A stretch of DNA of 5,220 nt from Candidatus Thalassarchaeaceae archaeon. Lineage in GTDB: Archaea; Thermoplasmatota; Poseidoniia; Poseidoniales; Thalassarchaeaceae. The first letter of the stretch is position 1; each line of letters starts with the position of its first letter. The stretch is taken from NCBI GenBank assembly GCA_030745885.1, contig JASLNR010000004.1, positions 1-5,220 on the forward strand, given 5' to 3'. The notes under the pieces are model-generated. The model saw only the letters and a list, made by a program, of their open reading frames with translations, was not told the DNA's origin and made no database searches. The translations under genes were made by a program, and so were the position numbers. Shown piece by piece: positions 1 to 5,220 of this stretch.

Positions 1-1622
1 TCATGGTCATCTCTGTTTCTCTAGTTGCGATTTTTGCTGAGGATATAGCCGTCGAGCATCCTTACAGAAACCTGCAGGACACGGAGGATAAGTGGTCGAT
101 AGACTACGAGCCGAGGAGGGCCGACCCGTTCTCGGAGGAGTGCGACTGGCACGAGCAGAAGATTACCACTAATCCCAACTCCCCTCTTTTCTCCGAGATT
201 GTGGTTGCCGAGTCCGACGACAAGGTGGGTGATGATAACAGATACTACAGGGACACGCTGTCTGTAATCCAATTCATCAAACTGGAGGACTCCCTAGGAT
301 ACGACCTAAACTTATCACTCCTCAGCATAGACCCCTCCAACTCGTCTCTTCTGGTGCTGTCACCCGAGCTATACGGTAACACATCCCTCTACGCTGGAGT
401 CTGGGTGACATACGAGTTCGACAACGAGGAGATGCACCACTGGTGGATGCCGGACGGTTACGACGTCTGCATCTTCGGGACCAATGATCAGGGCCATGAC
501 CTGTTCAGCAAGGTTGTGTACGGGTCTAGAGTGTCCTTGAAGATTGGAATTACAGTAGCTACTCTGACAGTCATCATAGGGACCATCGTTGGAAGCATCA
601 GCGGGTACTTCGGCGGCAGGGTCGACGAGGTAATAATGAGGATATGTGACATCTTCTTCGCTATCCCCGGGCTAATTCTCGCCATGGCCTTCGTAGCCGC
701 CATGAACCAGATTACCAGTCTGACAATTCCGCTCTGGCTGGGGATTCTGTTCCCGATATTCGTTCTGGCCGCATTCTCCAACACGTACCTCAACTCGACT
801 GTTCCCGATGATGATCAGATTAGCGAACAGGCGATGAGCCTGATAATGCGATATCGAGGCGTCCTCTTGGCATTAGTCGGCTTCATCTTCTTCGTAGGAT
901 GGATGCCGGGAGCATCTTGGCCGGACTTCTTCGGAATCTCCGAGAGCAGGAGTTGGAGGGCCTTCGCAGCATTGGGGATACTCACATTTCTGGGAGCAAT
1001 CATACTGGCAGACAGGAGATTCTTCCTCAACACGAGCTTCGAAGGAGGACTGGGCCGCATCAAGGACTCCTTCGATTGGACGAATCCATGGAGGTACCTG
1101 ACATTCAGGACATTGGCGGTATTCGTGTCCCTAGCGCTACTGTTCAGCTTCTCTGGCAGCGAGGGCGAGGAGATAGTTCTGATCAAGGACTTCGATCGAC
1201 TCTGGAAGGTGCAGGCAGCACTCATTTTCACCGGCTGGCCGGGCTATGCCAGACTGATTAGGGGGCAGGTCCTATATGTCAAGGAGATGACCTTCGTCGA
1301 AGCCGCTAGGAGCGTCGGGGCCCGTCCTGGGAGGATAATGTTCAGGCACATCCTTCCCAATGCTTGGGCCCCGTTACTCGTCGCCTTCACCTTGGACATA
1401 GGTGGGACGATACTCTCTGCATCCGGCCTCTCTTTCCTCGGGCTGGGTGCCGACGCATACACTGCAGAATGGGGGTTGATGATTTCCGAAAGCAGACGTT
1501 ACTTCCTGCTGTCGCCACATCTGATGCTATATCCGGGGCTGGCAATCGCTGTGACGGTCCTCGGCTTCAACCTGCTTGGTGACGGAATTAGGGATGTCGT
1601 CGATCCCAAGAACAGGAGATGA
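1..1622 (+). CDS. dppC: Peptide-type ABC importer permease DppC/OppC, enlarged, 5'-partial
   Basis: Inner permease subunit of a dipeptide/oligopeptide (Dpp/Opp/nickel type) ABC importer; it forms the membrane channel with DppB and is driven by DppD and DppF. Numbering is from the ATG at 3, which probably is not the true start: the first 12 residues look like the end of TM1 (family pattern ALFAPLIAPYDP), so the gene begins before the window. Recognisable blocks are FGTNDQGHDLFSK (158-170), TM2 (about 180-200), GYFGG then TM3 (about 210-234), TM4 with GWPGYARLIRG (411-421), the cytoplasmic EAA loop FVEAARSVGA (431-440) with FRHILPN, TM5 with LSFLGLG, and TM6 ending FNLLGDGIRDVVDP (522-535). Family members are usually about 300 residues. 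This one has at least 539, owing to a large loop after TM1 and an inserted block of about four helices between TM3 and TM4. The family call is firm; the substrate (peptide versus nickel or other) is inferred. Confidence 0.93.
   Translation, partial: MVISVSLVAIFAEDIAVEHPYRNLQDTEDKWSIDYEPRRADPFSEECDWHEQKITTNPNSPLFSEIVVAESDDKVGDDNRYYRDTLSVIQFIKLEDSLGYDLNLSLLSIDPSNSSLLVLSPELYGNTSLYAGVWVTYEFDNEEMHHWWMPDGYDVCIFGTNDQGHDLFSKVVYGSRVSLKIGITVATLTVIIGTIVGSISGYFGGRVDEVIMRICDIFFAIPGLILAMAFVAAMNQITSLTIPLWLGILFPIFVLAAFSNTYLNSTVPDDDQISEQAMSLIMRYRGVLLALVGFIFFVGWMPGASWPDFFGISESRSWRAFAALGILTFLGAIILADRRFFLNTSFEGGLGRIKDSFDWTNPWRYLTFRTLAVFVSLALLFSFSGSEGEEIVLIKDFDRLWKVQAALIFTGWPGYARLIRGQVLYVKEMTFVEAARSVGARPGRIMFRHILPNAWAPLLVAFTLDIGGTILSASGLSFLGLGADAYTAEWGLMISESRRYFLLSPHLMLYPGLAIAVTVLGFNLLGDGIRDVVDPKNRR
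45..473 (+). other. Expanded extracytoplasmic loop of DppC (residues 15-157)
   Basis: Between the end of TM1 and the conserved FGTND..G.D block there are about 140 residues; typical DppC proteins have roughly 20-40 here. By the standard topology of the family this loop lies outside the membrane. It is acidic and aromatic-rich, ending in a HHWWMPDGYD segment (145-154). It contains two cysteines (C47 and C156), which could pair, and three N-glycosylation sequons: N103-L-S, N113-S-S and N126-T-S. I do not recognise a named domain. A role in docking the binding protein or shielding the channel mouth is only a guess. Confidence 0.7.
708..1193 (+). other. Inserted four-helix membrane block in DppC (residues 236-397)
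   Basis: The family passes almost directly from the ALALVAALG end of TM3 to TM4 (here RLWKVQAALIFTGWPGYAR, 399-417). In this protein about 160 residues are inserted. Predicted helices by eye are 240-262, 286-303, 317-336 and 366-384. The links 263-285 (ending RYR) and 337-365 (DRRFF, GRIKD, WRY) carry the positive charges, while 304-316 and 385-400 are neutral or acidic. This fits a block starting and ending outside, as the TM3-TM4 loop requires. The reading frame is continuous and the conserved sequence resumes cleanly on both sides. No homology for the insert is recognised. Confidence 0.78.
1614..1618 (+). promoter_or_regulatory. Ribosome binding site of dppD
   Basis: AGGAG lies inside the last codons of dppC, 8 nt before an in-frame TTG at 1627. 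It supports TTG 1627 over the upstream in-frame starts at 1576 (TTG), 1579 (GTG) and 1594 (ATG), which lie inside dppC without as good a motif, and over GTG 1639, which would be about 20 nt away. Confidence 0.6.
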
Positions 1623-1626
1623 GAAG

Positions 1627-3279
1627 TTGACTGAGAATGTGCTAGAGATCGAAGGACTCAGAGTTCACTTCGACACGCTCGATGGACCTATCGAGGCTCT
1701 CCATTCGGTCGACTTGGAAGTCAAGGATAAGCAGATTATGGGCCTCGTGGGCGAGTCGGGATGCGGGAAATCGGTCACCTCCTTGGTCACAATCGGACTG
1801 GCTACCTGCGATGTCGACGAGGGGAGCGTGAGGTACCAGGGCGAGGAACTCCTGCACAGCGATTCGGAGGAAGACAGTAGGGTTCAGTACATCTCCGGTT
1901 GGATAGTGGTGCTCTCGGTCATGACAGCCATCCTAGGCCTGTTATGGTGGGTGCTGATCAACCCGATCCAAGGCTTCACTGTACTTGTTGCCTCCGGGGT
2001 AATCGGAATATTGTCATGGGTCGTCGGATTTGCCGCGAGGAGCGAGTCTCGCAAGCATCAGAAGTTCATGAGGTGGGTCCGTGGCAATGAGATTAGCATG
2101 ATCTTCCAAGAGCCCATGTCGGCTCTGAACCCACTGTACACGGTCGAGAAGCAAATCTCCGAGGTGATGCGCACGCACGACAGGCTGGTTGATGCCGAAA
2201 CGCCACGTCACATCAGAATCCTACAGGCACTTGCGAGTCCTTTCTCGTTTTTCGCTAGTGCAATTAGATTGAGCCCATACGTCTCATCCGCAGTCATCGG
2301 AATTTTCGCTTTCGTGACGGCTGCGCATGTCCGGGGCTTCTCGGACCAAGCCGAGTCTTGGGCATTCATTTTCGTGATTGCACTGCCCTTCATCGGATAT
2401 GGTACCTATGAAGTCTCAAGCGGAACAGTGGGTACGGTTTCCTCATCGAGGATATCGTCTGCCATAACCAGCCTCCCGTTAGGTGTCGCCACTTCCATTG
2501 TGGTGTATCTGATGCTATGGATGCCTTTCTCGGCCCTTATGGGCATAGTGGTAATCTGCACCCTGCTGGCACTGCCCGTGGTCATCATACTCGACTACCT
2601 GAGGCTTGACCCAGCCCACACTAGGCAGGTCATCGACATACTCGAGGATGTCAAGATTCCAAACCCAGAAGCGGTCGTGAGGATGTATCCGCACGAGCTC
2701 TCCGGGGGGATGCGCCAGAGGGTGATGATTGCCATGATGATGGCATGCGAGCCGAAGCTCCTGATTGCAGACGAGCCTACTACAGCACTCGATGTCACCA
2801 TCCAGGCCCAGATACTCAAGTTGATGAGGGACCTGAGGGATGAGAAGGGCACGGCGATACTACTGATTACTCACGATCTGGGGGTAATCGCCGAGATGTG
2901 CGACGATGTCACAGTGATGTATGCTGGCTCCGTGGTCGAGACTGGAAGTATCACAGACGTCCTCTCCAGGCCTAGGATGCCATACTCGATTGGCCTTCTT
3001 CACAGCATACCCACAATAGAAGCAGGTTCCGAAAGGGCAGTGCTCCCAATCATCCCGGGACAAGTCCCGGATCCGAACCTGCACTTCGATGGATGCAGGT
3101 TCCACCCGAGATGCCCCTTCGCTGAAGAGAAGTGCATCTCTACGCCCCCGCCGATGGTGGAGGTGGAGCCCGGGCACTTCGCTGCCTGCCACTACACAGA
3201 TCGAACAAATGATGTCTCACAGGTACAAACTGAGTTCGACAGATTCGCTGCAGTTTATGGGTCAGAAGGAGTTGCCTGA
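1627..3279 (+). CDS. dppD: Peptide ABC importer ATPase DppD/OppD with membrane helices inserted in the nucleotide-binding domain
   Basis: Nucleotide-binding subunit that should hydrolyse ATP to power import through DppBC. Numbering is from TTG 1627 (550 aa), chosen for its AGGAG and because the protein then begins at the conserved VLEIEGLRVHF strand. Motifs are Walker A GESGCGKS (42-49), Q-loop IFQEPMSALNP (159-169, Q161), signature LSGGMRQR (358-365), Walker B LLIADEP with E383, D-loop TALD (386-389) and H-loop THD with H416. Four C-terminal cysteines (490, 496, 503, 521) match the Dpp/Opp iron-sulfur motif. All catalytic residues are present, so it is probably active. It is odd in size (usually about 330 aa): two hydrophobic insertions flank the Q-loop, at about 80-151 and 194-331, with about six predicted membrane helices in total. 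dppC ends 4 nt upstream and dppF starts 1 nt past the stop. It is not an exporter-type fusion, because the helices lie within the ATPase domain rather than before it. Confidence 0.92.
   Translation: MTENVLEIEGLRVHFDTLDGPIEALHSVDLEVKDKQIMGLVGESGCGKSVTSLVTIGLATCDVDEGSVRYQGEELLHSDSEEDSRVQYISGWIVVLSVMTAILGLLWWVLINPIQGFTVLVASGVIGILSWVVGFAARSESRKHQKFMRWVRGNEISMIFQEPMSALNPLYTVEKQISEVMRTHDRLVDAETPRHIRILQALASPFSFFASAIRLSPYVSSAVIGIFAFVTAAHVRGFSDQAESWAFIFVIALPFIGYGTYEVSSGTVGTVSSSRISSAITSLPLGVATSIVVYLMLWMPFSALMGIVVICTLLALPVVIILDYLRLDPAHTRQVIDILEDVKIPNPEAVVRMYPHELSGGMRQRVMIAMMMACEPKLLIADEPTTALDVTIQAQILKLMRDLRDEKGTAILLITHDLGVIAEMCDDVTVMYAGSVVETGSITDVLSRPRMPYSIGLLHSIPTIEAGSERAVLPIIPGQVPDPNLHFDGCRFHPRCPFAEEKCISTPPPMVEVEPGHFAACHYTDRTNDVSQVQTEFDRFAAVYGSEGVA
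1864..2079 (+). other. Insertion 1 in DppD: two-helix membrane hairpin between Walker A and Q-loop (residues 80-151)
   Basis: Ordinary DppD proteins have about 12 residues between the GEDLL strand (here GEELL, 72-76) and the RG..I.MIFQ strand (here 152-161). Here about 70 residues intervene. Two hydrophobic stretches, about 90-111 (GWIVVLSVMTAILGLLWWVL) and 117-136 (FTVLVASGVIGILSWVVGFA), are joined by a short NPIQG turn. A basic stretch follows (R138 to R152, with several K, R and H), placing the hairpin exit in the cytoplasm. An acidic patch (SDSEED, 78-83) precedes it. The translation is continuous and the ATPase fold resumes normally. Confidence 0.8.
2206..2619 (+). other. Insertion 2 in DppD: about four membrane helices between Q-loop and signature (residues 194-331)
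   Basis: The helical subdomain normally runs from Q(I)xE...H to the VGIPDP..YPHxLSGGM region in about 45 residues. Here the equivalents are KQISEVMRTH (175-184) and VKIPNPEAVVRMYPHELSGGM (342-362), with about 140 extra residues between. Predicted helices by eye are about 218-235, 244-260, 283-299 and 302-323. A further amphipathic stretch at about 200-215 (including SPFSFFASAIRL) may lie at the membrane surface. The third and fourth helices are joined by a very short turn. I recognise no homologue of the insert. Confidence 0.78.
3266..3271 (+). promoter_or_regulatory. Ribosome binding site of dppF
   Basis: AAGGAG inside the end of dppD, 9 nt before the ATG at 3281. It decides the dppF start against longer in-frame alternatives at 3257 (ATG) and further upstream, which would encode residues unrelated to the family. 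Confidence 0.65.
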
Positions 3280-3280
3280 G

Positions 3281-4348
3281 ATGACCGAGGAAAGTAGGGA
3301 CGGAGAAGTCCTCATAGAGGTCAAGGGCATGAAGAAGTGGTTCCCGATAAAGGGAGGCATGCTGTCCGAAGTCAAAATCCATGTCAGGGCAGTGGACGGG
3401 GTCGACCTGCATATCAAGCGAGGCGAAACGCTGGGAATCGTCGGTGAGTCGGGCTGCGGTAAGACCACTCTGGGCAGGGTCTTGCTAGGCCTGATACCGA
3501 TTACCGATGGCTCGGTCCTCTATGACGGCGAGGACATCAGGACAATTCCAGACCGGGAACTCAGGCGGAGGATGCAAATCGTCTTCCAAGACCCGGGGGG
3601 CTCGATGAACCCTAGGATGTCCGTCAGGTCCATCGTCGGAGAGCCGCTACAGGTGAACAGACTGGCCGAGGGCGCCGAACTGACTCAGAAGGTGGCCGAC
3701 GTTCTTGATTCGGTGGGACTCAAGCGCGAGCACATGAATCGCTTCCCGCACGAGTTCTCGGGCGGGCAGAAGCAGAGACTCGCACTGGCCAGAGCACTCT
3801 CACTTGACCCTGAATTCATCCTCCTCGACGAGCCAACCAGCGCCCTCGATGTCTCGGTGCAGGCCCAGGTGCTGAACCTGTTGGAGGAGATTCAGGAGAA
3901 GCACGGCCTCACCTTCGTCTTCATCACCCATGCCTTGAATGTGGTGAACCACATCAGTGACCGGGTGGCTGTGATGTATCTGGGCAAGATTGTCGAGATT
4001 GCCAATACCGCCGACCTGTTCGACAAGCCAGCCCACCCTTACACCCATGCCCTGATGTCAGCTATTCCGGAACCGTCCCTCGAGAAAGCCTCCAAGGAGA
4101 GGATTGTGCTGAGTGGAGATGTCCCGAGTCCAGCCGACCCACCTCCTGGGTGCAGGTTCCACACTCGCTGCCCGATAGCCGAGGAGGGTCTGTGCGACGT
4201 CGAGGACCCGCCCTTGGAGACGATTGATTTCGACGACCATGCCGTGGCCTGTCATTTCCCATTGGGCCCTGGGATGCGACTCCCAGTCGTAGACGACGCC
4301 CAGACGCGATCAGGGGATGACGACGGTCCAGCAACGGTCGTGCTCTGA
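3281..4348 (+). CDS. dppF: Peptide ABC importer ATPase DppF/OppF
   Basis: Second nucleotide-binding subunit, expected to form a heterodimer with DppD at the cytoplasmic face of DppBC. The start ATG 3281 follows an AAGGAG at good spacing and gives 355 residues, close to the family norm (about 330). Motifs are Walker A GESGCGKT (55-62), Q-loop VFQDP (Q103), signature FSGGQKQR (159-166), Walker B FILLDEP with E184, D-loop SALD (187-190) and H217 of the H-loop. The H-loop reads THAL rather than the commoner THDL, a minor difference. Cysteines 291, 297, 305 and 324 (CRFHTRC, then C, then ACHF) match the C-terminal iron-sulfur motif of the family. The helical subdomain has ordinary length, with no membrane insertion, unlike its partner. 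A short acidic tail follows about residue 337. One nucleotide separates it from dppD, so the two are probably translationally coupled. Confidence 0.95.
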   Translation: MTEESRDGEVLIEVKGMKKWFPIKGGMLSEVKIHVRAVDGVDLHIKRGETLGIVGESGCGKTTLGRVLLGLIPITDGSVLYDGEDIRTIPDRELRRRMQIVFQDPGGSMNPRMSVRSIVGEPLQVNRLAEGAELTQKVADVLDSVGLKREHMNRFPHEFSGGQKQRLALARALSLDPEFILLDEPTSALDVSVQAQVLNLLEEIQEKHGLTFVFITHALNVVNHISDRVAVMYLGKIVEIANTADLFDKPAHPYTHALMSAIPEPSLEKASKERIVLSGDVPSPADPPPGCRFHTRCPIAEEGLCDVEDPPLETIDFDDHAVACHFPLGPGMRLPVVDDAQTRSGDDDGPATVVL

Positions 4349-4357
4349 GGGGATAGG

Positions 4358-4723
4358 ATGGTCCGGGAAACGGAGTCCGAGGAGGCCGACCCTCCTCCGA
4401 TACTCAGCAAGGAAGAGGAGTCCGAAGCCGCGTTCTGGCGTTTGAAGCGGGCCTCCGACGAGTGGAGGGAGGACCGAGTCAAACGAGTCCTCGCCCAAGA
4501 GGGAGAGAGCCCCTTGAGGACTCTTGGCAGGGTGCTGTATGTGTCTGCCTGTGTTCTCTTCGATGGCCTGATTCTGACCGAGGTCCCGGTCAGAATGGGC
4601 AAGACCACGTTTTCCTGGCTACTGCTGGCAGTCCTACTGGTCCTAGCAATCAAGTTCCAGAGGGAGTACTACGGGAGATGGTTCGATGTCGACACCGACA
4701 AGATTGATTTCAGTCAGCCTTGA
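4358..4723 (+). CDS. Small two-helix membrane protein of unknown function
   Basis: A 121-residue protein starting at ATG 4358, 9 nt after the dppF stop, preceded by a GAGGGGA purine run that can serve as ribosome binding site. Residues 1-50 are hydrophilic and highly charged, rich in E, R and K, and could form a helix or coiled coil in the cytoplasm. Two predicted membrane helices follow, about 56-78 and 84-100. A short basic and aromatic segment (QREYYGRWF, 101-109) and an acidic C-terminus complete it. I do not recognise the family. Its position as last gene of the importer operon and its hairpin design suggest an accessory subunit or stability factor, but co-transcription alone does not prove this. 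The stop overlaps the convergent gene by 14 nt. Confidence 0.75.
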   Translation: MVRETESEEADPPPILSKEEESEAAFWRLKRASDEWREDRVKRVLAQEGESPLRTLGRVLYVSACVLFDGLILTEVPVRMGKTTFSWLLLAVLLVLAIKFQREYYGRWFDVDTDKIDFSQP

Positions 4724-5220
4724 CTGGGAAGCGCTCAGTGTGTATTCGCTCGAATCTCCTGAACGAGGGGACAATCAAACCAGCCGTCGTCGTCAGCACC
4801 ATGAACGCCACGGCAATCGAGTAGGTCGTGAGCACATTCGTCGCCTCAATCATCCAACCTCCCAGAAGGGGTGCGAACGGGATGAAAATCAACGAGCCTA
4901 TCGCATCCAGTGAGTTTACCCTGCCCCTCAGATGTTGGTCGACGCTGTCCGACATCGTGGTCCTCCAAATCACACCCAAGGTCCCGCCGAGGGTGCCCTC
5001 GAGGAAGACGAAGAGTAGAATCGCCCAGAACGGGATCGGCATCGCCCACATCAGCATGCACCATGCGATTCCTCCGATGAAGATGTAGAACACTAACCCT
5101 CTGTGCTCCTTGGGAATCGGGCGGATTCCACCGAGCACTGAGCCGACCATGGCACCCAGTGCCCCGACGGCTCCGAACAGACCGAAGGCATTGGCCCCCA
5201 GTCCCTTGCTCTCAATGATG
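4710..5220 (-). CDS. MFS transporter (MFS_3/EntS-like), C-terminal part, start outside window
   Basis: The - strand frame stays open to the window edge and ends with TGA at 4712-4710, giving 169 visible C-terminal residues. The visible part starts with a segment of the type ESKGLGANAFGLFGAVGALG, typical of the start of a helix in the second half of MFS_3 proteins. It has about five membrane helices (visible residues about 10-31, 41-58, 63-83, 103-123 and 129-150), probably TM8-TM12. The loop DQHLRGRVNSL (visible residues 94-104) corresponds to the DRLRGRV loop common in this subfamily. The tail (RRFERIHTERFPVKAD) is basic and cytoplasmic. Members export siderophores, drugs or other small molecules; the substrate cannot be told here. 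It is convergent to the peptide-importer operon and need not be functionally linked. Confidence 0.85.
   Translation of the reverse strand, partial: IIESKGLGANAFGLFGAVGALGAMVGSVLGGIRPIPKEHRGLVFYIFIGGIAWCMLMWAMPIPFWAILLFVFLEGTLGGTLGVIWRTTMSDSVDQHLRGRVNSLDAIGSLIFIPFAPLLGGWMIEATNVLTTYSIAVAFMVLTTTAGLIVPSFRRFERIHTERFPVKAD

Noticed and set aside
815..1231. 138-codon open frame on the - strand
   Set aside because: It is antisense to the DppC insert, with no recognisable domain or ribosome binding context; explained as a shadow of the coding strand.
899..1261. 120-codon + strand open frame inside dppC
   Set aside because: Out of frame with a clearly conserved gene and without any recognisable motif.
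1864..2619. The DppD insertions as inteins or a mobile element
   Set aside because: They lack the intein N-terminal Cys/Ser and C-terminal His-Asn junction, have no endonuclease motif, and are hydrophobic helices. No inverted or direct repeats were seen at the edges.
708..2619. Insertions as frameshift or chimera artefacts
   Set aside because: Frames are continuous with no stops, codon style matches the flanks, and conserved motifs resume exactly on both sides in three separate insertions with even helix counts. A chimera cannot be excluded formally, but it would have to happen three times in frame.
2721..2748. GATGATGG-like repeated triplets
   Set aside because: They encode the conserved MIAMMMA helix of DppD after the signature, so the repetition is explained by methionine codons.
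1627..3279. DppD as an exporter-type ABC protein with fused membrane domain
   Set aside because: The signature LSGGMRQRVMIAM, TTALDVTIQAQIL and the cysteine C-terminus are specific to Dpp/Opp importers, and the helices are nested in the ATPase rather than N-terminal.
3089..3280. Longer N-terminal extension of DppF in the same frame
   Set aside because: The upstream residues overlap the end of dppD, are arginine- and tryptophan-rich, unlike the family, and the good ribosome binding site points to ATG 3281.
4252..4653. 133-codon open frame on the - strand
   Set aside because: Serine- and arginine-rich low-complexity translation, antisense to the end of dppF and the small membrane gene; a typical shadow frame.
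1..5220. RNA genes, CRISPR arrays, insertion sequences, attachment sites
   Set aside because: The window is almost fully coding; no repeat-spacer pattern, transposase, tRNA-like or rRNA-like sequence was seen on either strand.

Overview
The window is a compact gene cluster of about 5.2 kb with almost no non-coding DNA. Left to right on the + strand it holds: the permease subunit DppC/OppC of a peptide-type ABC importer (5' end cut by the window edge); a first ATPase, DppD/OppD; a second ATPase, DppF/OppF; and a small two-helix membrane protein of unknown function. A major facilitator (MFS_3/EntS-like) transporter converges from the - strand and runs off the right edge. The + strand genes are separated by 4, 1 and 9 nt and each downstream gene has a Shine-Dalgarno-like sequence, so they read as one operon. 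DppB and the peptide-binding protein are expected upstream, outside the window.

The DNA is moderately GC-rich, arginine is often AGG, and start sites carry Shine-Dalgarno motifs. With the Dpp/Opp peptide importer and the acidic, expanded surface loops, this suggests a marine, peptide-using euryarchaeon of the Thermoplasmatota (Marine Group II/III, Poseidoniales-like). That assignment is an inference from style only; no taxonomic marker gene is present.

The remarkable part is the architecture of two of the three transporter subunits. DppD is about 550 residues instead of about 330. Two hydrophobic insertions lie inside its nucleotide-binding domain: one of about 70 residues with two predicted membrane helices between Walker A and the Q-loop, and one of about 140 residues with about four helices between the Q-loop and the ABC signature. 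All ATPase motifs remain intact around them. DppC is at least 539 residues instead of about 300. It has an enlarged extracytoplasmic loop after TM1 and an extra block of about four membrane helices between TM3 and TM4. Insert helix counts are even (2, 4, 4), so the fold and topology of the host domains are preserved, and the basic residues sit where the positive-inside rule predicts. DppF has no insertion and looks like an ordinary family member. The four-cysteine C-terminal motif linked to an iron-sulfur cluster is present in both ATPases.

The working model is an asymmetric peptide importer in which one ATPase is itself anchored in the membrane beside a permease that also carries extra helices, possibly with the small downstream membrane protein as a further subunit. 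I know of no described importer with this layout, but I could not search databases.
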